Counted from the stretch's first letter, positions 26,331 through 35,283 are shown. The stretch is DNA of 52,301 nucleotides from JAWXCH01 sp034440595 (GCA_034440595.1 JAWXCH010000361.1:1-52301), one strand, 5' to 3'. The notes: generated by a model not told the origin, from the sequence alone. Program-made: numbers and translations.

Positions 26331-26969
26331 ATGACGCCCAAATTCGCCCAAGCCGTTGACCCGATTTTTCTCCATGTGCTGGAGTTGTTGGATCGTATCG
26401 CGCGCGACGAGCGAATCTCTCCGCAGGACGAACGCCTTCGCGTCCGTGCGTTAATCGATCAAGCACAAGCGTTCATTGGCAACAGTCAAGAATGGGATCT
26501 GGCCAAGTACGCGATTGTTTCTTGGATCGATGAAGTGTTGCTCGAGGCCCCGTGGCAAGGTCGCGAATGGTGGAGCAACAACGTCCTTGAAGTCGAGATG
26601 TTCAACACGCGCTTGTGCAATGAGATGTTTTACGTCCGCGCGCAAGAAGCCTCCAGCTTGCAGAGTCGCGATGCACTAGAAGTCTTTTATGTCTGCGTGG
26701 TGCTCGGCTTTAGAGGGCTGTACCGAGACCCAACGATTGCCGCCATGTTTACGCAGGTCCACGGCCTGCCCCCGGACCTGGAGAGCTGGGCCAAGCAGGC
26801 GTCACTAGCGATTCGACTTGGTCAGGGACGTCCGCCACTGGCTGGACCTCGGCGACAAATTGCCGGAGCGCCCCCGTTGCGGACCAGACCATTGGTTGTC
26901 TGGTCCTGGCTATCCGCCGCATTGCTGTCGGTGATGGTCGTGGTGTTTTACACACTGTTTATTGCCTAA
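26331..26969 (+). CDS. tssL: T6SS membrane-complex protein TssL (DotU family)
   Basis: 212 residues. The cytoplasmic helical domain of the DotU/TssL family covers about 1-170. It shows KYAIVSWIDEVLLEAPW, a match to the family's 'yalcAliDEavl' core, and VFYVCVVLGFRGLYRDP, the match to 'cLslGFeGryr'. A single C-terminal helix follows (LVVWSWLSAALLSVMVVVFY), giving a tail-anchored topology. There is no peptidoglycan-binding OmpA domain. It sits between tssK and the TssM-like gene. Confidence 0.92.
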   Translation: MTPKFAQAVDPIFLHVLELLDRIARDERISPQDERLRVRALIDQAQAFIGNSQEWDLAKYAIVSWIDEVLLEAPWQGREWWSNNVLEVEMFNTRLCNEMFYVRAQEASSLQSRDALEVFYVCVVLGFRGLYRDPTIAAMFTQVHGLPPDLESWAKQASLAIRLGQGRPPLAGPRRQIAGAPPLRTRPLVVWSWLSAALLSVMVVVFYTLFIA

Positions 26970-27000
26970 GCGCGCCTGCTATGTGCGGGAAATTTGAACT

Positions 27001-28875
27001 ATGAGCACTGCCGAACCTGAACCGAAACCACGCGGTAAGATCAGCCGTTTTTTCGGTGCCATCTTTGGTTTTCCGCGCAAGCTGCTCTCTCTCTCGCTTC
27101 CGACCAAGGCCGCCCTGGTCGTACTATTCGTTCTGCTGACGGTTGTCATCGTGGCCTGGATCGTGTTTCTGGTCGATCCGGAAAGCGTACCCTGGCGGCA
27201 CAGCATGGGCTTTGGCCGCATCGTGGCGGTGCTATGCCTGCTGACTCTGATCCCAATCGTGCTGCATCGCGGGCTAAAACTCTGGCTGGAGGGCGAAAGT
27301 TCACAATTCCCGGACATTGATTTCGCCTGGCGTGCCGGTGTGGATGCACTGAAGCGCAACGGAATCGACCTGGGTGCTACTCCACTGTTTCTCGTGCTAG
27401 GTTCATCCGATGACCAGCAAGAGCAGGCGGTCATGACCGCGTCTGGATTGAGCTTGCGTGTGCGAGATGTCCCTGAGGGGCCATCTCCGTTGCACTGGTA
27501 CGCGAATCCAGACGGCGTGTTTCTGTTCTGTAGCGGTGCGAGCTGGCTGAGTGCCTTGTCCGAACTGAACGAAAAGCGCAAGACCGACGATGTGGCCCGT
27601 GCGCTGCCGGACTTGGAAGGCCCAACCGAGATGCGTATGGCCGCCGGTGAAATGCAGGCTCCGACGGCACTTTCGCCGGTTGGATTTAGCAGCGGTGCCG
27701 CACCAGTGCCTGCCTCTGGGAGTGGCTCGTACGGTGCATCCTCGGGGGCTCCGGTTGCCGCCGCGCCAGTCTCGCAGGTCAATCAAGGTGACGCGCGCGG
27801 CACGATTATGCTCGACTCCTACACCGCCAGTGCGCTGGCAGCCAGCATGAATCCGCCAGCGGCAGGTGCGGCAGGGGGAGGCGCAGTTTACAGTGGATCG
27901 GCGGCCAATCTGGAAGCGATGGCCATGCAAGAAGCCGCCGGCAGGCATGGCACCATCATGCTCCAGGCACCGCTTGGCGATCCTTCCAAGGCCGGCACAT
28001 TTGCCGCACCGCAGACTATGCAGACACCTGCGCCCAGCATGGCAACGCCTGCGTATTCGGGTGGGTCACCGCAGCGATCTGCCGCACTACTCCCTCCGCA
28101 GGAATCGGCCGAACAACTGCGCCGCCTAGGCTATGTCGGCCAACTGCTGCGACGTGCTCGCCAGCCGTTGTGTGGTGCCAACGGGATTCTGACGCTGCTG
28201 CCATTTGAAATGGTCGCCGGGGGCACACGCGAAGCCGAAGAGTTGCAACGCGCCACCAAGAGCGACCTGCGCACGTTGCAGCGCACATTAGAACTTCAAT
28301 GCCCCATCACGGCACTGGTGGTTGGTTTGGAAAAAGAAGCCGGCTTCCGCGAACTGGTTCGCCGCGTCGGGCGCGATCGCACCAGCGTGCAGCGGTTTGG
28401 ACAACGCTACGACGTGCGTAGCATCGCTACCACCGAGGAACTGGCCTCGCTCTGTGCACACGTGTGCGGCACGTTTGAAGATTGGGTCTATACCCTGTTC
28501 CGTGAACAAGGTGCCCTCAGCCGACCCGGCAATACCCGCCTCTATGGGCTACTGTGCAAGGTCCGCACGCAGCTTAAGAACCGCTTATCGAGTGTGCTGG
28601 CCAATGGCTATGGCCACGAGACGGCTGGTTCCGGCCAGGACGCGCTGTTCTTTAGCGGGTGTTACTTTGCCGCCACCGGCGACAGCAACGACCGGCAGGC
28701 GTTTGTGGCCGGCGTCATGCAAAAGCTGACCGAAGAGCAGGAAGAGGTCGAATGGACGCAGCGCGCTTTACGCACCAACCGCCGCTGGCGCCGCGTGGCC
28801 GTGGCCGGCCTGATCGCCAACGCCGCACTTCTAGCGACCCTCGGCGGCATGATTGTGTATAAGCTGTTTTGGTAA
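27001..28875 (+). CDS. Short TssM/IcmF-like T6SS membrane-complex protein
   Basis: 624 residues, about half the usual TssM length (around 1100-1300). Two N-terminal helices (about 38-60 and 70-85) are followed by a cytoplasmic domain. The segment FLVLGSSDDQQEQAVMTASG (about 128-147) aligns with the IcmF nucleotide-binding start but lacks the GxxGxGKT residues. LHWYANPDGVFLFCSGASWL aligns with the family's 'WWFTDEAVLLDTAGRY'. A Gly/Ala/Pro-rich insertion occupies about 225-360. A second IcmF-like block is ITALVVGLEKEAGFRELVRRVG. The protein ends in a third helix (VAVAGLIANAALLATLGGMIVYKLFW) and has no large periplasmic domain. Assignment rests on position after tssK-tssL plus these partial matches. 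Confidence 0.78.
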   Translation: MSTAEPEPKPRGKISRFFGAIFGFPRKLLSLSLPTKAALVVLFVLLTVVIVAWIVFLVDPESVPWRHSMGFGRIVAVLCLLTLIPIVLHRGLKLWLEGESSQFPDIDFAWRAGVDALKRNGIDLGATPLFLVLGSSDDQQEQAVMTASGLSLRVRDVPEGPSPLHWYANPDGVFLFCSGASWLSALSELNEKRKTDDVARALPDLEGPTEMRMAAGEMQAPTALSPVGFSSGAAPVPASGSGSYGASSGAPVAAAPVSQVNQGDARGTIMLDSYTASALAASMNPPAAGAAGGGAVYSGSAANLEAMAMQEAAGRHGTIMLQAPLGDPSKAGTFAAPQTMQTPAPSMATPAYSGGSPQRSAALLPPQESAEQLRRLGYVGQLLRRARQPLCGANGILTLLPFEMVAGGTREAEELQRATKSDLRTLQRTLELQCPITALVVGLEKEAGFRELVRRVGRDRTSVQRFGQRYDVRSIATTEELASLCAHVCGTFEDWVYTLFREQGALSRPGNTRLYGLLCKVRTQLKNRLSSVLANGYGHETAGSGQDALFFSGCYFAATGDSNDRQAFVAGVMQKLTEEQEEVEWTQRALRTNRRWRRVAVAGLIANAALLATLGGMIVYKLFW

Positions 28876-28909
28876 AGTACTCCTCATGCTCCGCATTAGG
28901 TACGCTTTT

Positions 28910-28971
28910 AACCCGACGCGCAAGCGAGGAAATCCGCCAAACGCGCTGCGCCTCGCTGGCGCTTCGGGTTA
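28910..28971. repeat. 62 bp palindromic element, GACGCGCCAGCGAGG family, copy 3
   Basis: Arms AACCCGACGCGCAAGCGAGG and CCTCGCTGGCGCTTCGGGTT with interior AAATCCGCCAAACGCGCTGCG. Each arm has one substitution relative to copy 2. It sits 35 bases after the TssM-like stop codon. Confidence 0.7.
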
Positions 28972-29007
28972 CAAAAACTCTGCTCGCCAAATAGACCGAC
29001 CCGGTTA

Positions 29008-29026
29008 CATCTTGCGGAGCAAGATG
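29008..29026. repeat. Perfect hairpin CATCTTGC-GGA-GCAAGATG
   Basis: Eight-base perfect stem closing on a GGA triloop, followed by AGTACTTTGCACTAC. It is one of the GNA-loop hairpins listed in the findings and lies directly at the 3' end of the small minus-strand membrane gene, where it could also end its transcript. Confidence 0.5.
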
Positions 29027-29037
29027 AGTACTTTGCA

Positions 29038-29430
29038 CTACTCATTGCCCTGCTGACCCTCCCACCACTCTGGCAATCGCGGGTTAATGACCTGCCAGCC
29101 CACGCCGTGGTACGAAACCCGTCGGGCCTCTATCGTCACCAAAATCGCAGTAGTGGCCAGCGCGATCGCCAACGACACCGGCCATTGAATAACCTCAATC
29201 GCCGCTAATGTTGCGACGACGACGAACACTCCGCTCCACACCAGTTCCAACGGCCGCGACATCCGCACGATGTTACAAAACAAAAAGAAGTGGGCCACGA
29301 CAAAGGCCACACCGACGCCGATCCAAAAATGCTCGCGCATGAGCCACGCGGCCAATACGGCCCCAACGGCCAGAATCACTCCATCTACCGTGAAAAAGCG
29401 AAACCCGGGCTGAAACCGGTGGTTGTCCAT
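29038..29430 (-). CDS. Small integral membrane protein, unknown function
   Basis: 130 residues with about four hydrophobic helices (TVDGVILAVGAVLAAWLM; IGVGVAFVVAHFFLFCNIV; LVWSGVFVVVATLAAIEVI; VSLAIALATTAILVTIEA) and a hydrophilic tail VINPRLPEWWEGQQ. The ATG has GGAG about 10 bases upstream. No family recognised. It lies on the opposite strand between the T6SS membrane genes and an FHA gene; no functional link is evident. Confidence 0.6.
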   Translation of the reverse strand: MDNHRFQPGFRFFTVDGVILAVGAVLAAWLMREHFWIGVGVAFVVAHFFLFCNIVRMSRPLELVWSGVFVVVATLAAIEVIQWPVSLAIALATTAILVTIEARRVSYHGVGWQVINPRLPEWWEGQQGNE

Positions 29431-29649
29431 GGCCTAATTTCTCCACAGTGCTGTTGAAACGGCGGTTATTCACGCAAATTTAATCGTTTCGCGAATTGCC
29501 AACTATTTGCTCCCCCTCCGCCCGGCAAATATACTGACTACCGGTGCCCGACCACCAACCACCTGCTGAACACGCTGATTCTGTTCGCCCGCGCGCACTG
29601 ACTGCGGGGGACAGAACGAACTCTGCTCATCTGAATAGGACGCTCGAAT

Positions 29650-30219
29650 ATGCAAGCTCGCCTGGTCATCGCCACCAAGGACGGAGACGTTCGCGAGGTC
29701 AACTTGACTGTACCTGCCACGCTCGGTCGAAGCCGTCAGGCTAGCGTCTCGTTGGTGCATACGCAAATCAGCCGCGTCCACTGTGAGTTGTTCGAGCGCA
29801 ACGGTGTATTGTTCGTGCGCGACTTGGACTCTACCAACGGCACATACGTCAATCAAGATCGCGTCTCTGGTGAAACCAAGATCCCGTCAGGTGCCACGCT
29901 AAAGCTAGGCGAGGTTGCCGCTAGAGTGATTTACGGCGATCAACCGGATGTCACGCTGACCACCAATATGACTGGCGACACGCTCCGCTCCGACCCTGCC
30001 GAAGACACTTTTGCCGAACTCGGTCTGCAACCGCTAGAAGAGTTGACCGAGATCGAAATGGTGGATGTTGACGAAGACCCACCAAAGGCCGCGAAAGAAA
30101 AAGCACCCGCAAAAGCCACAGCCGGCAGCGATGCCGAGGCAACCGAAAAAGACACCGCCGACGGCCTCAAGAAACAGGAAGACGATGATCTCGATGACTT
30201 CTTTAATAGCCTGATGTGA
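29650..30219 (+). CDS. FHA-domain protein with acidic C-terminal tail
   Basis: 189 residues. A canonical FHA fold at about 1-95: TLGRSRQASVSLVHTQISRVHCELFERNG carries the GR and SRxH phosphothreonine-binding residues, and DLDSTNGTYVNQDRV carries the NG. The rest is a disordered acidic Lys/Glu/Ala region ending in the motif DDLDDFFNSLM, which looks like a short docking sequence (inference). Unlike the FHA protein at 19778, this one keeps the phosphothreonine contact residues. Its place at the edge of the T6SS region suggests signalling by Ser/Thr kinases, which planctomycetes have in large numbers (known). ATG with weak upstream AGGA. Confidence 0.85.
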   Translation: MQARLVIATKDGDVREVNLTVPATLGRSRQASVSLVHTQISRVHCELFERNGVLFVRDLDSTNGTYVNQDRVSGETKIPSGATLKLGEVAARVIYGDQPDVTLTTNMTGDTLRSDPAEDTFAELGLQPLEELTEIEMVDVDEDPPKAAKEKAPAKATAGSDAEATEKDTADGLKKQEDDDLDDFFNSLM

Positions 30220-30236
30220 TCAACCGGCGTGTGCCA

Positions 30237-30436
30237 CTTCTTAGTGTGCCACTGGCTCCGCCAGTGTGAATGACGCTTGACGCTGAATTCGCAAACTGTG
30301 GATAACTGCGAGAAAAGCAGTAGGCACTGTCCCCGTGCCGTAACCGAATACCTACACGTCTAGAGTTAGCGATAAGCTTGCGGTAAGTCTCTGCAGCGTG
30401 CTTCAATTGAGAAGCACTGGCGGAGCCAGTGGCACA
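30237..30436. repeat. REPIN-like doublet, CACTGGC hairpins (200 bp apart)
   Basis: Left hairpin CACTGGC TCC GCCAGTG at 30250-30266, preceded by GTGTGC. Right hairpin CACTGGC GGA GCCAGTG at 30415-30431, followed by GCACA. The two are exact reverse complements facing each other. The interior carries GGCACTG TCC CCGTGCC (30323-30339), a stem seen again at 40547-40563. Confidence 0.65.
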
Positions 30437-30480
30437 CCTGATTTCTCAGATGCAAAGTCAATAGTACACTTCTCGACACC

Positions 30481-31137
30481 CTACATCCGAAACATCTCGC
30501 GAAGTGCCTGTGCCACCGCCGTGCCGTCCTTGATCGTCAGATAGATTGGCCAGCTTAACAGCAACAGCCCGCACGTCAGAAAGCTGAACCCGCGTGGGTT
30601 CGGCGACACTTCAGTCTGGCGAAGTGCAACACGCAGATCTTTTTCCAACCGTTGCCAGCCGGCAAAACTCTGTCGATCGCCGATCGATACCAACGACAGG
30701 CTGCGCATCGGCGAGTACGGCTCCAGATGGAACTGCAATCCTAGATGCGGCAGCATCAGGCTGTCCCCTGCCCAGCGGACTTCACTGTCCAACTTGGCAA
30801 CCACTTCAGCCAGGACAGGGCGAAGCTGCTCGGCACTCAGATTAAAAATCACCAGCCGCGGCCGCGACAGCAAAATGCAGAGCGTGACCGATAGCCCGTA
30901 GAAGCCGAGCATCAATAGCCAGACCCACGCCCCAAAGACGTTGACCGCCCCCTCGGGCAGCAGCAGACCCATCGGGCCAACCACCACAAAACCGGAGACC
31001 GACAGCGCCACCGCCGCACTGTTCATCGCGCCAGAAACCAGCACCGGTCGACGCAACAGGTTGATTCCTGCCAGGTACAGCATATAGAGGGCCAACGGCC
31101 CTAATGCGACCGCCAGAGGTACCGGATCCATCGCCAT
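30481..31137 (-). CDS. Membrane protein, unknown function
   Basis: 218 residues from the ATG at 31137; another ATG lies at 31131. Hydrophobic segments: VPLAVALGPLALYMLYLAGIN, SAAVALSVSGFVVVGPMGLLL, VFGAWVWLLMLGFYGLSVTLCILL, and a C-terminal LTCGLLLLSWPIYLTI. A soluble domain between them (about 105-185) has strands such as LVIFNLSAEQLRPVLAEV and LGLQFHLEPYSPMRSLSLV. No family recognised. The frame continues upstream to 31368, but that part runs through repeat DNA and is unlikely to be translated. Confidence 0.6.
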   Translation of the reverse strand: MAMDPVPLAVALGPLALYMLYLAGINLLRRPVLVSGAMNSAAVALSVSGFVVVGPMGLLLPEGAVNVFGAWVWLLMLGFYGLSVTLCILLSRPRLVIFNLSAEQLRPVLAEVVAKLDSEVRWAGDSLMLPHLGLQFHLEPYSPMRSLSLVSIGDRQSFAGWQRLEKDLRVALRQTEVSPNPRGFSFLTCGLLLLSWPIYLTIKDGTAVAQALREMFRM

Positions 31138-31592
31138 TGGTTGTGCACTTTCAGAAACTTCTGAACTCCAGCCACTACTGAAATTCAGTGTAAGCCCGCC
31201 AGATCGGTCGGTCAATCTACATACTAACCCGACGCGCCAGCGAGCGAATTCACTCGGGGCTGGGTGCCACGGCTGGCTGTACAGTTGCCTTTCACTCCGT
31301 GAAAGAGCACTTGTCGCAAGCGATAACGTAGAATCATGGTATGGCGACCGGGATCCAGAAATGATCACTCTTTCGACGGAGCGAAAGGCGACTGACGGGC
31401 GGTTCCTCTTTCGCTACCTATCGCCGGGTGCCACGGCTGGCTTGCCCAGCCGTGCGTTCGGAGCATTGCGTTTTTAACTCAACCGACGCGCAAGCGAGGA
31501 AATTCGCCGTTTGGCGCCCGCTGCGTCTCGCTGGCGCGGCGGGTTACGATACTTCGCTTCTGTTCCATCTCACGGAGTGAGATGGCTACATC
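31138..31592. other. 455 bp gene-free stretch made of repeat hairpins
   Basis: Contains a half copy of the GACGCGCCAGCGAGG element (31226-31244), GGGTGCCACGGCTGG hairpin sequences (31262-31279 truncated and 31428-31455 complete), CTTTCAC TCC GTGAAAG (31289-31305), a TTTCGACGGAGCGAAAG variant (31370-31387), a full GACGCGC element (31477-31546) and CATCTCAC GGA GTGAGATG (31566-31584). No gene is supported. Confidence 0.6.
31477..31546. repeat. Palindromic element, GACGCGCCAGCGAGG family, copy 4
   Basis: Left arm AACTCAACCGACGCGCAAGCGAGG-type sequence split by small changes, right arm TCTCGCTGGCGCGGCGGGTT. The interior AAATTCGCCGTTTGGCGCC is longer than in copies 1-3. The orientation matches copies 2 and 3. 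Confidence 0.6.
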
Positions 31593-32402
31593 CTACATCA
31601 ACCACCACTGATCCTGCGTAACCACATAAATTCCCAGCAACAGGTTGGTAATCGCGTGCGCCAGTACGCAGTCCCAAACGTTCTTGGTGCGAACGAACAT
31701 CCATGCCATCGCCCCGAACCAGACGATGGCGGCGACCGCTTCGTAAGGATGCATCAGCACCGGCACCGCAATTGCGGCAATGATGCCAACGCGATCGGCC
31801 TTGCCCAGCGGGACTTTCCACCACTCATTCGCGGCGGGGAACCGCATGATAAACCCGCGAAGAAACATCTCTTCAATAATCGGCACCAATACAGCCAGGC
31901 CGATGAATCGCACGGCCAAGAACCCCCAGGCCGCAACCGGCATGTCGGCCAGATGCAGCAGCGGATTAAAACCAGCGCGACGCCCTCCAAGATACCCATC
32001 CAGCGTTGGTGCCAGGCCACTCGCCTCTTCCACCCAGCGTTGGCCGTGTGCCAATGCAATCCACGCCACCGCACCACCGATTCCGACCAACCAGGCCAGC
32101 GGACTGATCGCGCGAAATCGTGGATAGTTCTTCCAGACCGCCGCTACGGCCAGCGCGACCAGCAGGATCTTGATCGAATAAACAATCGGGTAGTGGCCAT
32201 ACTCAATGCCAAACCAGCCAGTTGCCGCCGGCTCGCCTTTGGTCAGAGGTGGCGATGGTTCCAGCGAACCGAGCAGCATGAAAACAATGAACGGCCCTAG
32301 GTAGATAACCCACGGGTTGTTAAGCCACCCGGTACCGCGATCGGTTGGATCGGCGCTGTACCCCGAAGTCTGATTCTCGTGTTCGGCGGCGTTGTTGGCC
32401 AT
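31593..32402 (-). CDS. CPBP-family intramembrane glutamic protease (CAAX prenyl protease-related)
   Basis: 269 residues with about eight hydrophobic segments. Catalytic motifs: EE in VPIIEEMFLRGFIMRF (Glu177, Glu178, Arg182), His218 in VLMHPYEAVAAIVWFG, and LAHAITNLLLG near the end (His249, Asn253). The N-terminal half (SLEPSPP, YPIVYSIKILLVALAVAAVW) resembles the subgroup that accompanies exosortase/PEP-CTERM sorting systems. A PEP-CTERM protein is encoded at 37369, but exosortase itself is not in the window. Immediately downstream is the hairpin cluster ending at 31592. Confidence 0.85.
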   Translation of the reverse strand: MANNAAEHENQTSGYSADPTDRGTGWLNNPWVIYLGPFIVFMLLGSLEPSPPLTKGEPAATGWFGIEYGHYPIVYSIKILLVALAVAAVWKNYPRFRAISPLAWLVGIGGAVAWIALAHGQRWVEEASGLAPTLDGYLGGRRAGFNPLLHLADMPVAAWGFLAVRFIGLAVLVPIIEEMFLRGFIMRFPAANEWWKVPLGKADRVGIIAAIAVPVLMHPYEAVAAIVWFGAMAWMFVRTKNVWDCVLAHAITNLLLGIYVVTQDQWWLM

Positions 32403-33092
32403 ATTCGAGTAATTTCCTTATTGCAGGTTCAATTTAGCTTTCGGAGCGGCTCAGGCGGCTGCGGGTGAACTTTTCGTATTAGATTTACGTAAAAATGGAG
32501 CGATTAGATTATTGCAATTTGCCGGCTGAGGCTGCTTATTATTGGTGCATTCGCACCATCGGGAAGCTTTAAAGCTAGCATTGTGCGGGTACAGTTTTGC
32601 GGTAAGTAAACGGCATTTCAGTCGTTAGCATTGGTCAGGCTAATCGATGGACTAAGTGTCGACAACATTAGGTTATAGGTTCGTGAGGGGAAAAGCGGTT
32701 GTCCGCAAGGCGAAGCAGGGCAAAAAAGCCGGAAAACTGGCCGCAACCCCTGCCGCCAGAGCATTAAATTGGCCTTTCCCAAACGGAAAATCCGAGTAGG
32801 ATAGTTAATTAGGCACTCCCACCACACGCTAGATTGGTACGCCTCGGATCGATTCAGTTCCGAATGTGAATTGCATTCGGAGCCAATATGCCGCTTGCGG
32901 TAATCGGTTAGGGTGTCGTGCGTTGCAGGCCGAAGAGTCACGTCTGCCGGATTGTTTGACTGCCAAATATCGGCCGTTAAGAGTTTCGGCAGCTAGTTTT
33001 TCGGGCATACAGATAGTCGGCTCGTTCTCGCCCTACTGCAAGGCGAAGTCATCCATTCCCCTAGTTTTTTTGATTGTTTTGAGGCTCCCCTT
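32403..33092. promoter_or_regulatory. 690 bp leader region upstream of EF-G
   Basis: No gene supported, although a short frame at 32866 runs into fusA in another frame. It must hold promoters for both the CPBP gene and fusA. A perfect 8 bp hairpin TCCGAATG-TGAATTG-CATTCGGA lies at 32860-32882. The ribosome site before fusA is GAGG at about 33078. No tRNA, ribosomal protein gene or known riboswitch was recognised. Confidence 0.45.
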
Positions 33093-35195
33093 ATGGACCT
33101 GTCGAAAGTTCGGAACATCGGTATCTCGGCTCACATTGACTCGGGCAAGACTACGCTCAGCGAGCGCATCCTTTTTTATGCAGGACGCATTCACCGCATC
33201 AATGAGGTGAAGGGTGGCGGTGCCGGCGCGACCATGGACTATATGGACCTGGAGCGCGAAAAGGGAATCACTATCACCAGTGCGGCCACCAGTGTCCATT
33301 GGCAAGATGTCGATATCAATCTGATTGACACGCCGGGCCACGTGGACTTTACCGTCGAGGTCGAGCGATCGCTGCGCGTTTTGGACGGAGCAGTCCTGGT
33401 GCTTTGTGCCGTCGGTGGCGTGCAGTCGCAGTCCATGACGGTCGACCGTCAGATGAAGCGTTACCATGTGCCGCGTCTGGCGTTCATCAATAAGATGGAC
33501 CGCACCGGTGCCAATCCATTCCGCGTCGTCGAAATGGTCCGCGAAAAGCTGCATTGTGATGCTGTCTTGATGCAGCTTCCGATCGGCAAGGAAGACAAAT
33601 TCCAAGGCGTGGTCGATCTGATCACCATGAAGGCCTATTACTTTGACGGCGAAAACGGCGAAAAGGTCCGCGAGGAAGAGATTCCAGCCGACCTGAAGGA
33701 CGACGCCGCCAAGTTTCGCGCTGCCATGCTGGAAAGCCTGGCGATGTACAGCGACGAAATGATGGAGTTGATGCTCTCCGAAGAGCCGGTCCCCGATGAC
33801 CTGATCCACTCCGTTATCAAACAAGCTTCACAGACGCAGGATCTGACCCCGGTCTATATGGGTTCAGCCTACAAGAACAAAGGTGTGCAGAAGTTGCTGG
33901 ACGCCGTGGTTCGCTATTTGCCATCTCCGCTGGAACGGCAGATTTCGGCCAAGGCGCACAACAATCCTGACGAAAAGTTCCCACTGGAACCAGATCCCAA
34001 GAAGCCGCTGGTTGCCATGGCCTTTAAGGTCATGGACGATCCGCACGGCCAGTTGACCTTTACGCGCATCTATCAGGGTACGATCACTAAAGGTGAGACG
34101 TACTACAACCAACGTACCGGTCAGAAGCAACGCTTCAGCCGACTGGTGAAGATGCACTCCGACAAGCGTACCGAAATCGACAGTGCCGAAGCCGGCGACA
34201 TCGTCGCCATCATGGGCGTCGATGCCGCCAGCGGTGACACCTATTCCAGTGAGTATAAGTACTGCACGCTGGAAAACATGTTCATTCCCGAGCCGGTTAT
34301 CAAAATGGCCATTTCCCCGGTCAATCGGGACGGTGCGGACAAGCTGAGCAAGGCTCTACAACGATTTAGTCGCGAAGATCCAACTTTCCGCCTCGCCACC
34401 GACGAAGAAACCTCCGAAACGGTGATCGCCGGCATGGGCGAGCTGCACCTGGAAATTTACGTCGAACGTATTCGCCGCGAATACAAGGTCGAAGTCGAAG
34501 TCGGTGCCCCGAAGGTCAGCTACCGCGAGGCTCCGACTGCCACGGCCGAATACAACTACAAGCACCGGAAGCAAACCGGTGGTTCCGGTCAGTACGCGCA
34601 TATCGTTGGAAAATTTGAAGTGCTTCCTGAAAGCACTGAAGAAGCACCAAACGATGGCATTTACGAGTACGTGAATAAGGTTGTCCAGGGCCGTATTCCA
34701 AAGGAATTCATCCCGTCGATCGACAAAGGTTTTAAGGCCTCGCTGAGCAAGGGACCGATTGCCGGCTTCCCGATTGTTGGCGTCCGCTGCATTGTCGAAG
34801 ACGGTTCCTATCATGATGTCGATAGCTCCGACATGGCGTTCCAAATTTGCGCTCAAGGTTGTTTCCGCGAGACTTTTTTGAATGCCAAGCCGGTGTTGCT
34901 CGAACCGATCATGAAGCTGGAAGTTGAGGTTCCGACTTCGTTCCAAGGAACGGTTGCGGGCGAATTGACCAGCCGACGCGGAATGATTCTCTCAACCGAG
35001 ATGCAAGGCGCTACCGCCATCATCGAAGGAGAGGTGCCGCTTTCGGAAACGTTTGGTTACTCGACCGACTTGCGTAGCATGACGCAAGGTCAGGGAACCT
35101 TTACGATGGAATTCAGCAAGTACGCCCGCGTACCTTCCTCGATCCAGCAGGAAATCGTTGCCGACAAGAAGAAACAGCTTGTCGGTGCCAAATAA
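33093..35195 (+). CDS. fusA: Translation elongation factor G, spd/mitochondrial-EFG1 type
   Basis: 700-residue GTPase that drives ribosomal translocation. G1 is AHIDSGKT (13-20), G2 includes REKGITI, G3 DTPGH, G4 NKMD. Domains II-V follow, with the domain IV tip region GGSGQYAHIVGKFE and a C-terminal domain V. Two features place it in the spirochaete/planctomycete/deltaproteobacterial (spd) and mitochondrial EFG1 group. One is Ser in place of Ala in the P-loop. The other is the segment YAGRIHRINEVKGG, which resembles mitochondrial EFG1. It is transcribed alone, not in a str operon, and is followed by a clean terminator. Planctomycetes usually carry more than one EF-G paralogue. Confidence 0.95.
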   Translation: MDLSKVRNIGISAHIDSGKTTLSERILFYAGRIHRINEVKGGGAGATMDYMDLEREKGITITSAATSVHWQDVDINLIDTPGHVDFTVEVERSLRVLDGAVLVLCAVGGVQSQSMTVDRQMKRYHVPRLAFINKMDRTGANPFRVVEMVREKLHCDAVLMQLPIGKEDKFQGVVDLITMKAYYFDGENGEKVREEEIPADLKDDAAKFRAAMLESLAMYSDEMMELMLSEEPVPDDLIHSVIKQASQTQDLTPVYMGSAYKNKGVQKLLDAVVRYLPSPLERQISAKAHNNPDEKFPLEPDPKKPLVAMAFKVMDDPHGQLTFTRIYQGTITKGETYYNQRTGQKQRFSRLVKMHSDKRTEIDSAEAGDIVAIMGVDAASGDTYSSEYKYCTLENMFIPEPVIKMAISPVNRDGADKLSKALQRFSREDPTFRLATDEETSETVIAGMGELHLEIYVERIRREYKVEVEVGAPKVSYREAPTATAEYNYKHRKQTGGSGQYAHIVGKFEVLPESTEEAPNDGIYEYVNKVVQGRIPKEFIPSIDKGFKASLSKGPIAGFPIVGVRCIVEDGSYHDVDSSDMAFQICAQGCFRETFLNAKPVLLEPIMKLEVEVPTSFQGTVAGELTSRRGMILSTEMQGATAIIEGEVPLSETFGYSTDLRSMTQGQGTFTMEFSKYARVPSSIQQEIVADKKKQLVGAK

Positions 35196-35245
35196 GCCGG
35201 TCAGGTGGCACCTGGCATTCACTCTGCCAGCGAAACAATGATTAC

Positions 35246-35283
35246 AAAAAGAGCGAGGATCTGACGGTCCTCGCTCTTTTTTT
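35246..35283 (+). terminator. Rho-independent terminator of fusA
   Basis: AAAAAGAGCGAGGA, loop TCTGACGG, TCCTCGCTCTTTTT followed by more T. The 14-base stem is perfect and ends in a T tract, 50 bases after the EF-G stop codon. Confidence 0.93.

Noticed and set aside
31138..31368. N-terminal extension of the membrane protein ending at 30481
   Set aside because: Reads through the repeat hairpins at 31226-31305; the translation there is not protein-like, so the ATG at 31137 was used.
32866..33210. Possible gene upstream of and overlapping fusA
   Set aside because: Out of frame with EF-G, ends inside it, no ribosome site and no domain.
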